A stretch of DNA of 64,000 nucleotides from Litoreibacter albidus (GTDB taxonomy: Bacteria > Pseudomonadota > Alphaproteobacteria > Rhodobacterales > Rhodobacteraceae): positions 62,001-126,000 of the forward strand of contig NZ_FNOI01000008.1 in NCBI RefSeq assembly GCF_900107015.1, in the 5' to 3' direction. Each line of letters opens with the position of its first letter. Positions within the stretch are counted from its first letter, which is position 1. The position numbers were made by a program, and so were the translations under genes. Positions 8,337-16,392 of the stretch are shown here, one piece after another. Under the pieces are notes generated by a model, which was not told the DNA's origin, did no database searches, and saw only the letters and a program-made list of their open reading frames with translations.

Positions 8337-9221
8337 CTAAAATTTGTTCAGTGGGATTTTCAGGTACTGCGCGCCGTCCGCTTCATCGTCGGGAAGCCGT
8401 CCCGCGCGAAGGTTCAATTGCAGTACGTGCAACATGCGGTCTGGCAGCGCGAGCGTCTTGTCGCGTGCCTCCCGCTTCTGGACGTAGGCGTCCTTGTGGA
8501 CGCCGCCGCCGATGTGGATGTTGTGCCGTCGCTGCTCCGCCACCGTGGACTCCCACGCGGGGGTATCCTCGTAGTCGTGGCCGATGAACAGGCGGGTCAT
8601 CTCCGGCAACGCCAGAATTGACTTCAGGCTGTCATACAGCTCCTCCGCCGATCCGCCCGGAAAGTCGCAGCGCGATGTGCCAACGCTCGGCTGCATAAAC
8701 GTGTCATGCACAAACGCGGCGTCGTCGCCGACCACATAGGTGATGGAGCCCAGCGTGTGCCCCGCCGACAGCATCACCCGCACGGGCAGATTGCCGATCT
8801 TAAAGGTATCGCCGTCGGCAAACAGGTGGTCGAAATCTTGGGCGGGATCGAAGGCGTCCGGAAGGTGGTAATAGTCCCGCCACATCGCCGCGATGTCTTT
8901 GACCTTCTCGCCAATGGCGTTGGGTTTTCCGAGCCGCTCCTTAAGGTAGCTGGAGGCCATTAGGTGATCCGCATGCGGATGGGTGTCGAGGATCCATTCG
9001 ATCTCGCTGCCCTCGCTTTCCGCGAACCGCAGGATCGCGTCAACGCGCTCCGAGGAAATAGCGGCGTTTTGTGGATCGAAGGTCATCACCACGTCAATCA
9101 GCGCGGCTTTCCGCGTGTCAGGGTCGGTGACGAGGTATTGGATGCTGCCGGTGTCGTCGTCATAAAACCCGACGACCTCAGGCGATTGCGCGCCATTGCT
9201 GCGGCTGGTCCGTGAAAACAT
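8337..9221 (-). CDS. MBL-fold metallo-hydrolase, probable persulfide dioxygenase (ETHE1/Blh type)
   Basis: The 294 aa protein has the metallo-beta-lactamase signature THPHADH (His81, His83, Asp85, His86), a later His in SAGHTLG and the GTSRCDFPGGSA and FIGHDY motifs typical of the ETHE1/Blh group of persulfide dioxygenases. These non-haem iron enzymes oxidise glutathione persulfide to sulfite. The next gene on the same strand is a rhodanese, supporting sulfur detoxification. No BigR-type regulator or sulfide:quinone reductase gene is adjacent. The fold is certain; the specific reaction is inferred from motifs and context. Confidence 0.85.
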   Translation of the reverse strand: MFSRTSRSNGAQSPEVVGFYDDDTGSIQYLVTDPDTRKAALIDVVMTFDPQNAAISSERVDAILRFAESEGSEIEWILDTHPHADHLMASSYLKERLGKPNAIGEKVKDIAAMWRDYYHLPDAFDPAQDFDHLFADGDTFKIGNLPVRVMLSAGHTLGSITYVVGDDAAFVHDTFMQPSVGTSRCDFPGGSAEELYDSLKSILALPEMTRLFIGHDYEDTPAWESTVAEQRRHNIHIGGGVHKDAYVQKREARDKTLALPDRMLHVLQLNLRAGRLPDDEADGAQYLKIPLNKF

Positions 9222-9331
9222 TGGCTACCCTCCGTGTTTGCTTCTCTCATAAACATTCCGGAAGGCGAATTCGTTCCGACGCAAATGCGCGGCAGTAGGG
9301 CGGGCCGAACCTCTGTCCGGCCCGCAAAAGG

Positions 9332-10756
9332 TTATTTCCAGCCAGATACGGCCTTCACCTCCAGGAATTCTTCGATCCCGAACACGCCACCTTCGCGCCC
9401 GTTTCCGGACTGCTTGTACCCGCCAAAAGGCGATCCCTTGGCGAAGCCCGTCCCATTGGTTTCCACCATGCCTGACCGCAGGCGACGCGCCACGCGGCGG
9501 CGTTTCTCGGTGTCTTCGGTCTGGACGTAGTTGGTCAGCCCGTAGGGGGTGTCGTTGGCCATGGCGATCACGTCGTCTTCGTTGTCGAATGGCATCAGGC
9601 ACAGCACCGGCCCAAAGATTTCCTCTTTGTAGATGGTCATCTCGGGCGTCACGTCGGTGAACACCGTGGGCCGCGCATAGTAGCCGCGGTTCAGGCCGTC
9701 AGGGCGGCCTGCGCCGCCCGCCAGAAGTGTCGCGCCTTCGTTGATGCCGGTCTCAATCAGGCCTTGCACCTTGTCGAATTGCATCTGCGAAACCAGCGGC
9801 CCGATGTGCCGGCCGTCTTCGGACGCGGGGGCCACTTTGGTTGCCTCAGCCGCTGCCTTGGCCTGCGCCACGGCCTCGTCGTAGCGCGGGCGCTCGACAA
9901 ACATGCGCGTCGGTGCGTTGCAGCTTTGCCCCGTGTTGCCAAAACAGTGCCTCACGCCATCCGTCACAGCCTCCGCGCGGGCGTCGGCGAAGATGATGTT
10001 GGCACCTTTCCCGCCCAACTCCAGCGACACGCGCTTCAAGGTGTCAGCGGCGGATTTGCTTATCAGCTTGCCCGCGCGCGACGATCCGGTGAAGGACACC
10101 ATGTCCACGTCAGGATGCGCCGACAGCTGCGAACCCACGCCCGGCCCGTCGCCGTTGACCATGTTATAGACGCCCGCAGGGAAGCCCGCTTCGTCCATGA
10201 ACTCGGAAAACAACACGCCCGACAACGGCGCGATCTCGGACGGTTTCAGCACTACCGTGCAGCCTGCGGCAACTGCGGGCACCACTTTCAGCACAATCTG
10301 GTTCATTGGCCAGTTCCACGGGGTGATCAGCGCGCAGACGCCAATCGGCTCGCGCAGGGTCATTTCAGTGTCTGTGTAAGGGGTTTCAAACTCGAATGCT
10401 TCAAACGCGTCAATGAAGCCTTCCAGATGCCAAGACCCCGCGCCAACTTGCTGCGCGCGCGCCATTTTCAACGGCGCCCCCATCTCAAGCGATATGGCGC
10501 GGGCCATTTCCTCGGACCGCGCATTGTAGACCTCTAGCAGCTTGCGCAGCAGCGCCAGCTTTTCCGCCTTGGGCGTGAAGGCCCAGTCGTCAAATGCCGC
10601 GCGCGCGGCGGCGACAGCGGCGTCGGTGTCGGCCTGCCCACCAAGGGAAATCGTGGCGCAGACCTCCTCATTGGAGGGGTTAATCACGTCAAATTCCTGC
10701 GCCGCCTCGGGTGCGACCCATTGACCGTTAATGTAGAAATTCTTCAGATTGGACAT
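9332..10756 (-). CDS. NAD(P)+-dependent aldehyde dehydrogenase
   Basis: This 474 aa protein has the full aldehyde dehydrogenase set: TPWNWP with Asn148, the SFTGSSRAGK nucleotide loop, LELGGKGANII with general base Glu246, and GNTGQSC with catalytic Cys279. It oxidises an aldehyde to its acid in the cytoplasm. Its length and motifs fit the broad betaine-aldehyde/aromatic-aldehyde superfamily, but substrate specificity cannot be read off. GGAG lies before the ATG. It is divergent from the peroxiredoxin gene with about 80 bases between them, which must hold both promoters. The 110 bases downstream show no gene. Confidence 0.9.
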   Translation of the reverse strand: MSNLKNFYINGQWVAPEAAQEFDVINPSNEEVCATISLGGQADTDAAVAAARAAFDDWAFTPKAEKLALLRKLLEVYNARSEEMARAISLEMGAPLKMARAQQVGAGSWHLEGFIDAFEAFEFETPYTDTEMTLREPIGVCALITPWNWPMNQIVLKVVPAVAAGCTVVLKPSEIAPLSGVLFSEFMDEAGFPAGVYNMVNGDGPGVGSQLSAHPDVDMVSFTGSSRAGKLISKSAADTLKRVSLELGGKGANIIFADARAEAVTDGVRHCFGNTGQSCNAPTRMFVERPRYDEAVAQAKAAAEATKVAPASEDGRHIGPLVSQMQFDKVQGLIETGINEGATLLAGGAGRPDGLNRGYYARPTVFTDVTPEMTIYKEEIFGPVLCLMPFDNEDDVIAMANDTPYGLTNYVQTEDTEKRRRVARRLRSGMVETNGTGFAKGSPFGGYKQSGNGREGGVFGIEEFLEVKAVSGWK

Positions 10757-10837
10757 CGGATGCTCCGTTGAGGGGGTGTGTATAGGCGCTGCAGATCATA
10801 TATTGGGACCAGAAACCACAAATAGAAGGGGACCGCC

Positions 10838-11488
10838 ATGGGCCTGCGTATTAACGACACTATCCCGAATATCACCGTAGCGACCGATAAGGGCGACATC
10901 AGCCTGCACGACTTCGTCGGCGACAGCTGGGCCGTTATCTTTTCGCACCCGAAGGATTTTACCCCCGTCTGCACCACTGAATTTGGCGCGGTTGCGCAGC
11001 TGGCCGATGAATGGGCCAAGCGCAACACCAAGGTTCTGGGCGTGTCCGTCGACGGCGTGGAAGAGCACGTAAAATGGAAGCGCGACATCGAAAAAGTGGC
11101 CAACGCCAAGGCCGAGTTCGCCATCGTCGCCGACATTGACCTGACGATGGCCAAGGCCTTCGACATGCTCCCCGCAGAGGCATATCTGCCCGATGGCCGC
11201 ACCCCTGCTGACAGCGCCACCGTGCGCTCCGTCTTTATCGTGGGGCCGGACAAGCAGCTGAAGCTGTCCATGACCTACCCGATGACCGTGGGCCGCAACT
11301 TCGCGGAAATCCTGCGCGCGTTGGACGGGTTGCAGATGTCTGCCAAAGGCGTGGCAACACCGGCGAACTGGCAGCTTGGTCAGGACGTGATTGTGCCGCC
11401 AGCGGTCAGCACTGAAGACGCCACCGCCAAGTTCGGGGACGTCACCGAAGTCCTGCCGTACCTGCGCACGGTCAAAGCGCCAGCCTAA
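10838..11488 (+). CDS. 1-Cys peroxiredoxin (Prx6 family)
   Basis: The 216 aa protein has the Prx6 active-site motif HPKDFTPVCTTEFG with the peroxidatic Cys45 and the supporting Thr42, plus the C-terminal dimerisation extension expected of this group. It reduces hydrogen peroxide and organic peroxides in the cytoplasm with an external thiol. The start has AAGGGGA about nine bases upstream. A strong terminator follows 24 bases after the stop, so it is probably transcribed alone. Confidence 0.93.
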   Translation: MGLRINDTIPNITVATDKGDISLHDFVGDSWAVIFSHPKDFTPVCTTEFGAVAQLADEWAKRNTKVLGVSVDGVEEHVKWKRDIEKVANAKAEFAIVADIDLTMAKAFDMLPAEAYLPDGRTPADSATVRSVFIVGPDKQLKLSMTYPMTVGRNFAEILRALDGLQMSAKGVATPANWQLGQDVIVPPAVSTEDATAKFGDVTEVLPYLRTVKAPA

Positions 11489-11512
11489 GCCCCGCTTAGC
11501 CCTACAAACGCG

Positions 11513-11540
11513 AAGGCCGACCCAAACGGGTCGGCCTTTT
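11513..11540 (+). terminator. Intrinsic terminator, probably bidirectional
   Basis: AAGGCCGACCC pairs perfectly with GGGTCGGCCTT around the loop AAAC, and TT follows on the plus strand. It lies between the convergent peroxiredoxin and L,D-transpeptidase genes and can serve both. Confidence 0.85.
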
Positions 11541-11563
11541 GCATTTCGGGGGATGTGGCTGGC

Positions 11564-12124
11564 TTAGTGAAGCACAACCTTCGTGCCCTCTGGCACCTGT
11601 TGGTACAGATGCGCGATGTGGGCATTGGTCAGGCGCACGCAGCCGTTCGACACGGCGGAGGCAATCGTCCAAGGCGCGGATGTGCCGTGAATGCGCAAGA
11701 AGGTATCGCCCTTGCCGGGTGTGAACAAATAGAGCGCACGCGCACCAAGCGGGTTGTTCGGGCCGCCCGGCATGCCGTCCTCAAACTGCTTGTAGGAGGC
11801 AGGGTCGCGCTTGATCATGTCTTGCGTCGGCGTCCACGATGGCCAGTGTTTCTTGGCCCCCACATGGAACGTGCCGGACTCGTACAGCCCCGCTCGGCCG
11901 ATGCCGCAGGTGTAGCGGATGGCCTTGCCCTCTGGCAGGGTCCAATACAGCGCAAAGGCGCGCGGGTCGACGTGGACTTCACCCGCAGGCAGGTCGCCTT
12001 GCAGGTTGATAATGCGGGGCTTGTAATCCTCGGGCATGACCCAAGTTTTGCGCTGCGCCAGCGCAGGGGTGCCCAATGCGGCAGCGGCAAGCGATGTGGT
12101 CAGAAGTGTGCGGCGGTTTATCAT
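11564..12124 (-). CDS. L,D-transpeptidase (YkuD domain), exported
   Basis: The 186 aa protein starts with an Arg-Arg-rich signal peptide (NRRTLLTTS, then a hydrophobic run ending ALAQ), possibly Tat-dependent. The YkuD catalytic block is HGTSAPWTIASAVSNGCVRL, with the nucleophilic Cys in NGC and the conserved His at its start. Such enzymes make 3-3 peptidoglycan cross-links or attach proteins to the wall in the periplasm. It lies downstream of pnp on the same strand but is separated from it by a terminator. Confidence 0.9.
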   Translation of the reverse strand: MINRRTLLTTSLAAAALGTPALAQRKTWVMPEDYKPRIINLQGDLPAGEVHVDPRAFALYWTLPEGKAIRYTCGIGRAGLYESGTFHVGAKKHWPSWTPTQDMIKRDPASYKQFEDGMPGGPNNPLGARALYLFTPGKGDTFLRIHGTSAPWTIASAVSNGCVRLTNAHIAHLYQQVPEGTKVVLH

Positions 12125-12236
12125 CGTGGTCCCTTCCTCTCCCCGACGTTAGGCGCGGGGCGGTATTGTTGGCGTCAGTTTAACCGACAACCGGTCAAAT
12201 GGGCAATAACACCCGTGTGATCAACGCGTGGATGGT

Positions 12237-12267
12237 AAAAAGGCTCCGATGTTTCCACCGGAGCCTT
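12237..12267 (-). terminator. Intrinsic terminator of pnp
   Basis: AAGGCTCCG (12240-12248) pairs with CGGAGCCTT (12259-12267). Reading the minus strand, TTTT follows the stem. It starts 27 bases after the pnp stop codon. Confidence 0.85.
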
Positions 12268-12293
12268 AAATTTTCTAGAAAAGAGCGGGAGGA

Positions 12294-14426
12294 TTAGTCC
12301 TCTTTCTTCTCTTCTTTGACTTCTTCGCCAGTTTCCTGATCGACAACTTTCATCGACAGGCGAACCTTGCCGCGGTCGTCGAAGCCCAGCAGTTTGACTT
12401 TCACTTCTTGGCCCTCTTTGAGGACGTCGGAAGGGTGGTTCAAACGGCGGTTCTCGATTTGAGACACGTGGACCAGACCGTCGCGTTTGCCGAAGAAGTT
12501 CACGAAAGCGCCGAAGTCGACGATTTTCACAACGGTACCGGTGTAGACGGCACCTTCTTCTGGCTCTGCTACGATCGAGTGGATCATGTCGTAGGCTTTC
12601 TTGATGGCGTCGGCGTTGGCGGATGCGATCTTGATGATGCCTTCGTCGTTGATGTCCACTTTCGCGCCGGACACTTCCACAATCTCGCGGATAACCTTGC
12701 CGCCGGAACCGATCACTTCGCGGATTTTATCCGTTGGGATCTGCATGGTTTCGATACGTGGGGCGTGCTCGGAGAACTCGCTTGCTGTGGACAGCGCTTT
12801 GTTCATCTCGCCAAGGATGTGCAAACGGCCAGCTTTGGCCTGATCCAGTGCTTTGGACATGATGTCAGGCGTGATGCCTGCCACTTTGATGTCCATCTGC
12901 AGCGAGGTGATGCCGTTCTCGGTACCAGCCACTTTGAAGTCCATGTCGCCAAGGTGGTCTTCGTCGCCCAAGATGTCCGACAGAACCGCGTAGGAGCCGT
13001 CGTCTTCAAGGATCAGACCCATAGCAACACCGGCAACCGGTGCTTTCAAAGGCACACCAGCGTCCATCATCGACAAGGAGCCACCGCAAACGGACGCCAT
13101 CGAGGAGGAGCCGTTGGATTCGGTGATCTCGGACACCAGACGGATGGTGTACGGGAAGTCGGTCGGCGCTGGCAGAACGGCCTGAAGGGCGCGCCATGCA
13201 AGTTTACCGTGACCGATTTCGCGGCGGCCTGGAGGGCCGAAACGCCCAACTTCACCCACAGAGTAGGGAGGGAAGTTGTAGTGCAGCAGGAAGTTGGACT
13301 TATACATGCCTTGCAGGCTGTCGATCATCTGCTCGTCGTCGCCGGTGCCCAGTGTGGTCACAACCAGACCTTGGGTTTCGCCGCGTGTGAACAGGGCGGA
13401 ACCGTGGGTCCGTGGCAGCAGGCCAACTTCGGATACGATGTCGCGAATCTCGTCCAAGTTACGACCGTCGATGCGCTTTTTGTTCTTCACCACGTCGCCA
13501 CGCAGGACGGTGGATTCAAGCTTCTTCAGCGCGGACCCAAGGTTCTCGTCGGCCAGTTGCTCTTCAGACAGACCTTCTTTCGCGGTCTCTTTGGCAGCGG
13601 CAACAGCGGCGGTGCGCTCTTGCTTGTCAGAGATCGCGTAAGCGGCGCGCATGGCTTGCTCGCCGGATTTAGCAACGGCCGCATAAAGGTCGGAGTAATC
13701 AGGAGGCGTGAAGTCAAACGGCTCTTTGGCGCATTCGCCAGCGAAGTCCATGATCAGGTCGATAGCAGGCTGGATTTGCTGGTGGGCAAAGTTCACCGCG
13801 CCAAGCATTTCTTCCTCGGACAGCTCGTAAGCTTCCGATTCAACCATCATCACGGCGTCTTTGGTGCCTGCAACAACAAGGTCCAAACGCTGCTCTGGGT
13901 TGTAACGCAGGTTGTGCATGTCATCGAGTTCTGGGTTCAGGATGTAGTCGCCATCCTCATAGCCCACGCGGCACGCGGCGATCGGGCCCATGAACGGTGC
14001 GCCGGAAATGGTCAGCGCAGCGGAGGCGGCGATCATCGCAACCATGTCCGGATCGTTAACCAGATCGTGCGACAGCACAGTACAGATCACCAGAACTTCA
14101 TTCTTGAAGCCAGGGGCGAACAGCGGGCGGATCGGACGGTCGATCAGGCGCGATGTCAGTGTTTCTTTCTCGGTGGGGCGGGCCTCACGCTTGAAGAAGC
14201 CGCCGGGGATTTTACCCGCAGCGTAGTATTTTTCGTTGTAGTGAACGGTCAGTGGGAAAAAGTCCTGACCCGGCTTTTGCGCTTTCGCAAAAGTCACGGC
14301 GGCCATAACGGAGGTCTCGCCGTAAGTGGCAATCACGCAGCCGTCCGCTTGACGGGCAATCTTGCCGGTTTCGAGTGTCAGGGTTTCTTCGCCCCACTCG
14401 ATGGATTTCTTTGTCACGTTAAACAT
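12294..14426 (-). CDS. pnp: Polyribonucleotide nucleotidyltransferase (PNPase)
   Basis: The 710 aa product is a full-length PNPase: two RNase PH-like halves, then a KH domain ([17 protein letters not shown]) and an S1 domain ([17 protein letters not shown]). It degrades RNA 3' to 5' phosphorolytically and is a core of the degradosome. The start at 14426 matches the family ([12 protein letters not shown]) and has AGGAAA upstream; an in-frame start at 14516 would add 30 residues not typical of the family. The usual partner rpsO lies upstream on the same strand, but an inserted plus-strand gene separates them, so pnp must have its own promoter or rely on long read-through. The tail is acidic and Lys-rich. 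Confidence 0.97.
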   Translation of the reverse strand: MFNVTKKSIEWGEETLTLETGKIARQADGCVIATYGETSVMAAVTFAKAQKPGQDFFPLTVHYNEKYYAAGKIPGGFFKREARPTEKETLTSRLIDRPIRPLFAPGFKNEVLVICTVLSHDLVNDPDMVAMIAASAALTISGAPFMGPIAACRVGYEDGDYILNPELDDMHNLRYNPEQRLDLVVAGTKDAVMMVESEAYELSEEEMLGAVNFAHQQIQPAIDLIMDFAGECAKEPFDFTPPDYSDLYAAVAKSGEQAMRAAYAISDKQERTAAVAAAKETAKEGLSEEQLADENLGSALKKLESTVLRGDVVKNKKRIDGRNLDEIRDIVSEVGLLPRTHGSALFTRGETQGLVVTTLGTGDDEQMIDSLQGMYKSNFLLHYNFPPYSVGEVGRFGPPGRREIGHGKLAWRALQAVLPAPTDFPYTIRLVSEITESNGSSSMASVCGGSLSMMDAGVPLKAPVAGVAMGLILEDDGSYAVLSDILGDEDHLGDMDFKVAGTENGITSLQMDIKVAGITPDIMSKALDQAKAGRLHILGEMNKALSTASEFSEHAPRIETMQIPTDKIREVIGSGGKVIREIVEVSGAKVDINDEGIIKIASANADAIKKAYDMIHSIVAEPEEGAVYTGTVVKIVDFGAFVNFFGKRDGLVHVSQIENRRLNHPSDVLKEGQEVKVKLLGFDDRGKVRLSMKVVDQETGEEVKEEKKED

Positions 14427-14443
14427 GTATCGTTTCCTATATA

Positions 14444-14470
14444 GGAGCACTCCCGGCCTTCCGGGTCTCC
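14444..14470 (-). promoter_or_regulatory. Leader hairpin in the pnp 5' region
   Basis: On the plus strand GGAG-N4-CCCGG (14444-14456) pairs with CCGGG-N1-CTCC (14461-14470) around CCTT, so the pnp transcript can form a two-part stem 18-44 bases before its ATG. In E. coli a pnp leader stem is cut by RNase III and used for autoregulation; a similar role here is an inference. Confidence 0.45.
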
Positions 14471-14555
14471 CGTGTAAATAGCGGCCCCATTGCCGCCGAC
14501 CCCAATCCTCTTGCATGCACCCGGGGTCTGGGCGTCACGTCTCAGATAGCGCGGC

Positions 14556-14561
14556 TATATA
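14556..14561 (-). promoter_or_regulatory. Candidate -10 element for pnp
   Basis: TATATA reads the same on both strands and lies 130 bases before the pnp ATG. No good -35 match is seen at 17 bases. It is offered because the inserted upstream gene makes an independent pnp promoter necessary. Confidence 0.3.
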
Positions 14562-14758
14562 GGGGTTTAAGGCATTTGGGAAGTGGGGAGGTTTTACGCA
14601 GGCCCCAATGGCGGATTTGGGGGCTTTGCTGCCGGTCGTATCTTCGGAAGAAATGACCGTTCCCAGCCCGAAGCGGACATCGACTATGGGTGGGTTGAGC
14701 TTTAGTTACTGTCAGCCCAACCTTGCGCCGTAGGGGCCATTCCTGAGAGGATAATTAA

Positions 14759-15469
14759 ATGTCAAATACGGTTAGACTATTTTACTTTACTTGCGACCAC
14801 TGGGCGGCTGAGAATGTGAAGAATCGCCGATTAAAGTTATCGTTTCCTAACGATGTTAACGATATCTTCGAATTTCGACCGTTTGATTTTGGGGATGTTG
14901 AACAGGCACGATTGCGCCGAAAGGCTTGGCTTGATGCGATATATAAATACTCAAAATCTCAAGGATTCATTTCGTTTTCTGAGAGTTGGGCTGTGCCTAC
15001 AATGTGGGGGCACTATGCAAACAACCATAAAGGTGTCTGTCTGGGTTTTGACCTCCCCATTCGTCGGGATGATCAAGTCGCATACGCTGATAAAATTGAC
15101 TATGTCGATTACCTGCACCCTATAGATGGCCGGATTTTAACGGATGCCGCATACAACGAGGAAATGGTCAACATCGCTCGTAAGACCAAAAGTAGTCATT
15201 GGTCTTATGAGGAAGAGTGGCGCTATTGGTTTTCGCTTTCAGACAAAGAGAAGGAGCTGAAGCTCTCGAAGCCGGATGAATTAATCTTCGCTGACTTCGA
15301 CGCAAACCTTGTTCTAAGAGAAGTGATATTTGGAACTAAATCGGCCCATACCACAGAAAGCTTCAAGACATTTCTTCGTGAGGACGACAATGTAAAATTC
15401 ACCACAGCACGACCATCTTTCCGTCGATTTGCGATGGTCCCACAACGGCACATAAGCCTCAAAAAATAG
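14759..15469 (+). CDS. DUF2971 domain-containing protein
   Basis: This 236 aa protein matches the DUF2971 pattern: an N-terminal Y-F-T-x-x-H/W segment, a central ISFSESWAVPTMWGHYANNH (about residues 75-94) followed by KGVCLGFDLP, and a later WSYEEEWRYWF block. The function of the family is unknown. It is visibly AT-richer than its neighbours, uses codons such as TTA and ATA that they avoid, and sits between rpsO and pnp pointing the other way, so recent horizontal gain is likely. GAGAGG lies eight bases before the ATG. No signal peptide or membrane segment is visible. No partner gene accompanies it. Confidence 0.8.
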   Translation: MSNTVRLFYFTCDHWAAENVKNRRLKLSFPNDVNDIFEFRPFDFGDVEQARLRRKAWLDAIYKYSKSQGFISFSESWAVPTMWGHYANNHKGVCLGFDLPIRRDDQVAYADKIDYVDYLHPIDGRILTDAAYNEEMVNIARKTKSSHWSYEEEWRYWFSLSDKEKELKLSKPDELIFADFDANLVLREVIFGTKSAHTTESFKTFLREDDNVKFTTARPSFRRFAMVPQRHISLKK

Positions 15470-15524
15470 GCGAATCCTCTTGAAGTAATTGTGTCGGCGC
15501 GGCTCAAATCGGTGACTTTGCAAA

Positions 15525-15548
15525 GGTCGCTATCTGCGCATAGCGGCC
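15525..15548 (+). terminator. Hairpin after the DUF2971 gene
   Basis: GGTCGCTAT pairs with ATAGCGGCC around CTGCGC with one G-U pair, 55 bases past the stop. It lacks a T-run, so termination is only possible, not clear. Confidence 0.4.
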
Positions 15549-15646
15549 ATCGGAGCAAAGTGCAGACACGACGATAAGGCCCCCAACCAGACATCTACCC
15601 TTCCATCAACATCGCTCACTCGAACGATCCGGCACCCCTGTGATGC

Positions 15647-15676
15647 AAAAACGCCCGCCGGTTAGGGCGGGCGTTT
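15647..15676 (-). terminator. Intrinsic terminator of rpsO
   Basis: AAACGCCCGCC (15649-15659) pairs with GGCGGGCGTTT (15666-15676); reading the minus strand a TTTT run follows. It lies about 80 bases after the rpsO stop and shows that rpsO transcription can end before reaching the inserted gene and pnp. Confidence 0.85.
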
Positions 15677-15756
15677 CTGAAATCTCTACCGTATGTGGCC
15701 CGCAGGTTTTCGGTGAAAACCGCTACACCACACTCCGTTCAAACCAAGGTTTGACC

Positions 15757-16026
15757 TTAGCGGCGAATGCCGAGGCGTTTGATCAGGTCTTGGTAGCGTG
15801 CTTCGTCTTTGGATTTTGTGTAGTCCAAAAGCTTACGACGCAGGGCAACCATTTTCAAAAGGCCACGACGACCGTGGTTGTCTTTTTTGTGGGTCTTGAA
15901 GTGCTCTGTCAGCGTGGTGATGCGCGATGTCAGAATGGCAACCTGTACTTCAGGGGAACCAGTGTCACCCTCTTTGGTTGCGTACTCTTTCATCAGGCGT
16001 GCTTTTTCTTCAGCAGTAATCGACAT
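15757..16026 (-). CDS. rpsO: 30S ribosomal protein S15
   Basis: The 89 aa product is a complete S15 ([16 protein letters not shown] to the basic C-terminus KRLGIRR) with the conserved [11 protein letters not shown] and [17 protein letters not shown] segments. It binds 16S rRNA at the central-domain junction during small-subunit assembly. A strong AAAGGAG precedes the ATG. In most proteobacteria rpsO and pnp are adjacent and co-transcribed; here a terminator and an opposing DUF2971 gene lie between them. Confidence 0.98.
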   Translation of the reverse strand: MSITAEEKARLMKEYATKEGDTGSPEVQVAILTSRITTLTEHFKTHKKDNHGRRGLLKMVALRRKLLDYTKSKDEARYQDLIKRLGIRR

Positions 16027-16392
16027 CGGGGTCTCCTTTAAAGGTTAGTGTGAATGGCGCAGGCCGGGATGTCGTCCAGCAAGGCCCATGGAGTGACCCA
16101 CCAATGAATGGCGGATGGGCGCGTATAGGGCGTTTAGGCGCAAAAGGGAACCCTGATTCTGTCAGGCGCAAAGGTCGGGTTTGCCAGCCGCTCGCCACTG
16201 TTAACCAAGCTCGTTACGCGCGGATTTCTGCATAAAATCGTGGCCAGTGGGGCATTGTCCCCGAATGCAGAACAAAGACGGGGATGTGGCAAAAGTTTGG
16301 CGCAAATGTGGCGATTTTTATGGCAGTCCGGCTGGGTCTTAACATAAGCTTACCTGAGTTTGTATTTTACGCCCCTCAGAGGAGTTATTGAG
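16027..16392. other. Non-coding divergent region between rpsO and the RTX gene
   Basis: About 365 bases with no convincing gene. On the minus side it holds the rpsO ribosome site and a TATACG-like element near 16122. On the plus side it holds the promoter-like sequence of the RTX gene. Small frames here lack ribosome sites and look like noise. Confidence 0.5.
16339..16368 (+). promoter_or_regulatory. Candidate promoter of the RTX-repeat gene
   Basis: TTAACA (16339-16344) and an extended -10 TG-TATTTT (16361-16368) are separated by an 18-base spacer. A start site near 16375 would leave a short leader containing AGAGGAG before the ATG at 16393. Confidence 0.45.

Larger units (their letters stand above)
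14427..14758. other. Non-coding stretch between pnp and the DUF2971 gene
   Basis: About 330 bases hold the divergent control regions of pnp and the DUF2971 gene. Next to pnp is a GC-rich leader hairpin, and further out is a TATATA element reading towards pnp. The 14,590-14,740 part has no open frame with good coding character and no terminator. I see no transposon ends. Confidence 0.5.

Noticed and set aside
12408-14444. 678 aa open frame opposite pnp
   Set aside because: It is the antisense shadow of pnp: His/Val/Gln-rich composition, no family pattern and no ribosome site.
14427-15756. Insertion sequence or prophage around the DUF2971 gene
   Set aside because: No transposase, integrase, terminal inverted repeats or target duplication could be found around the gene.
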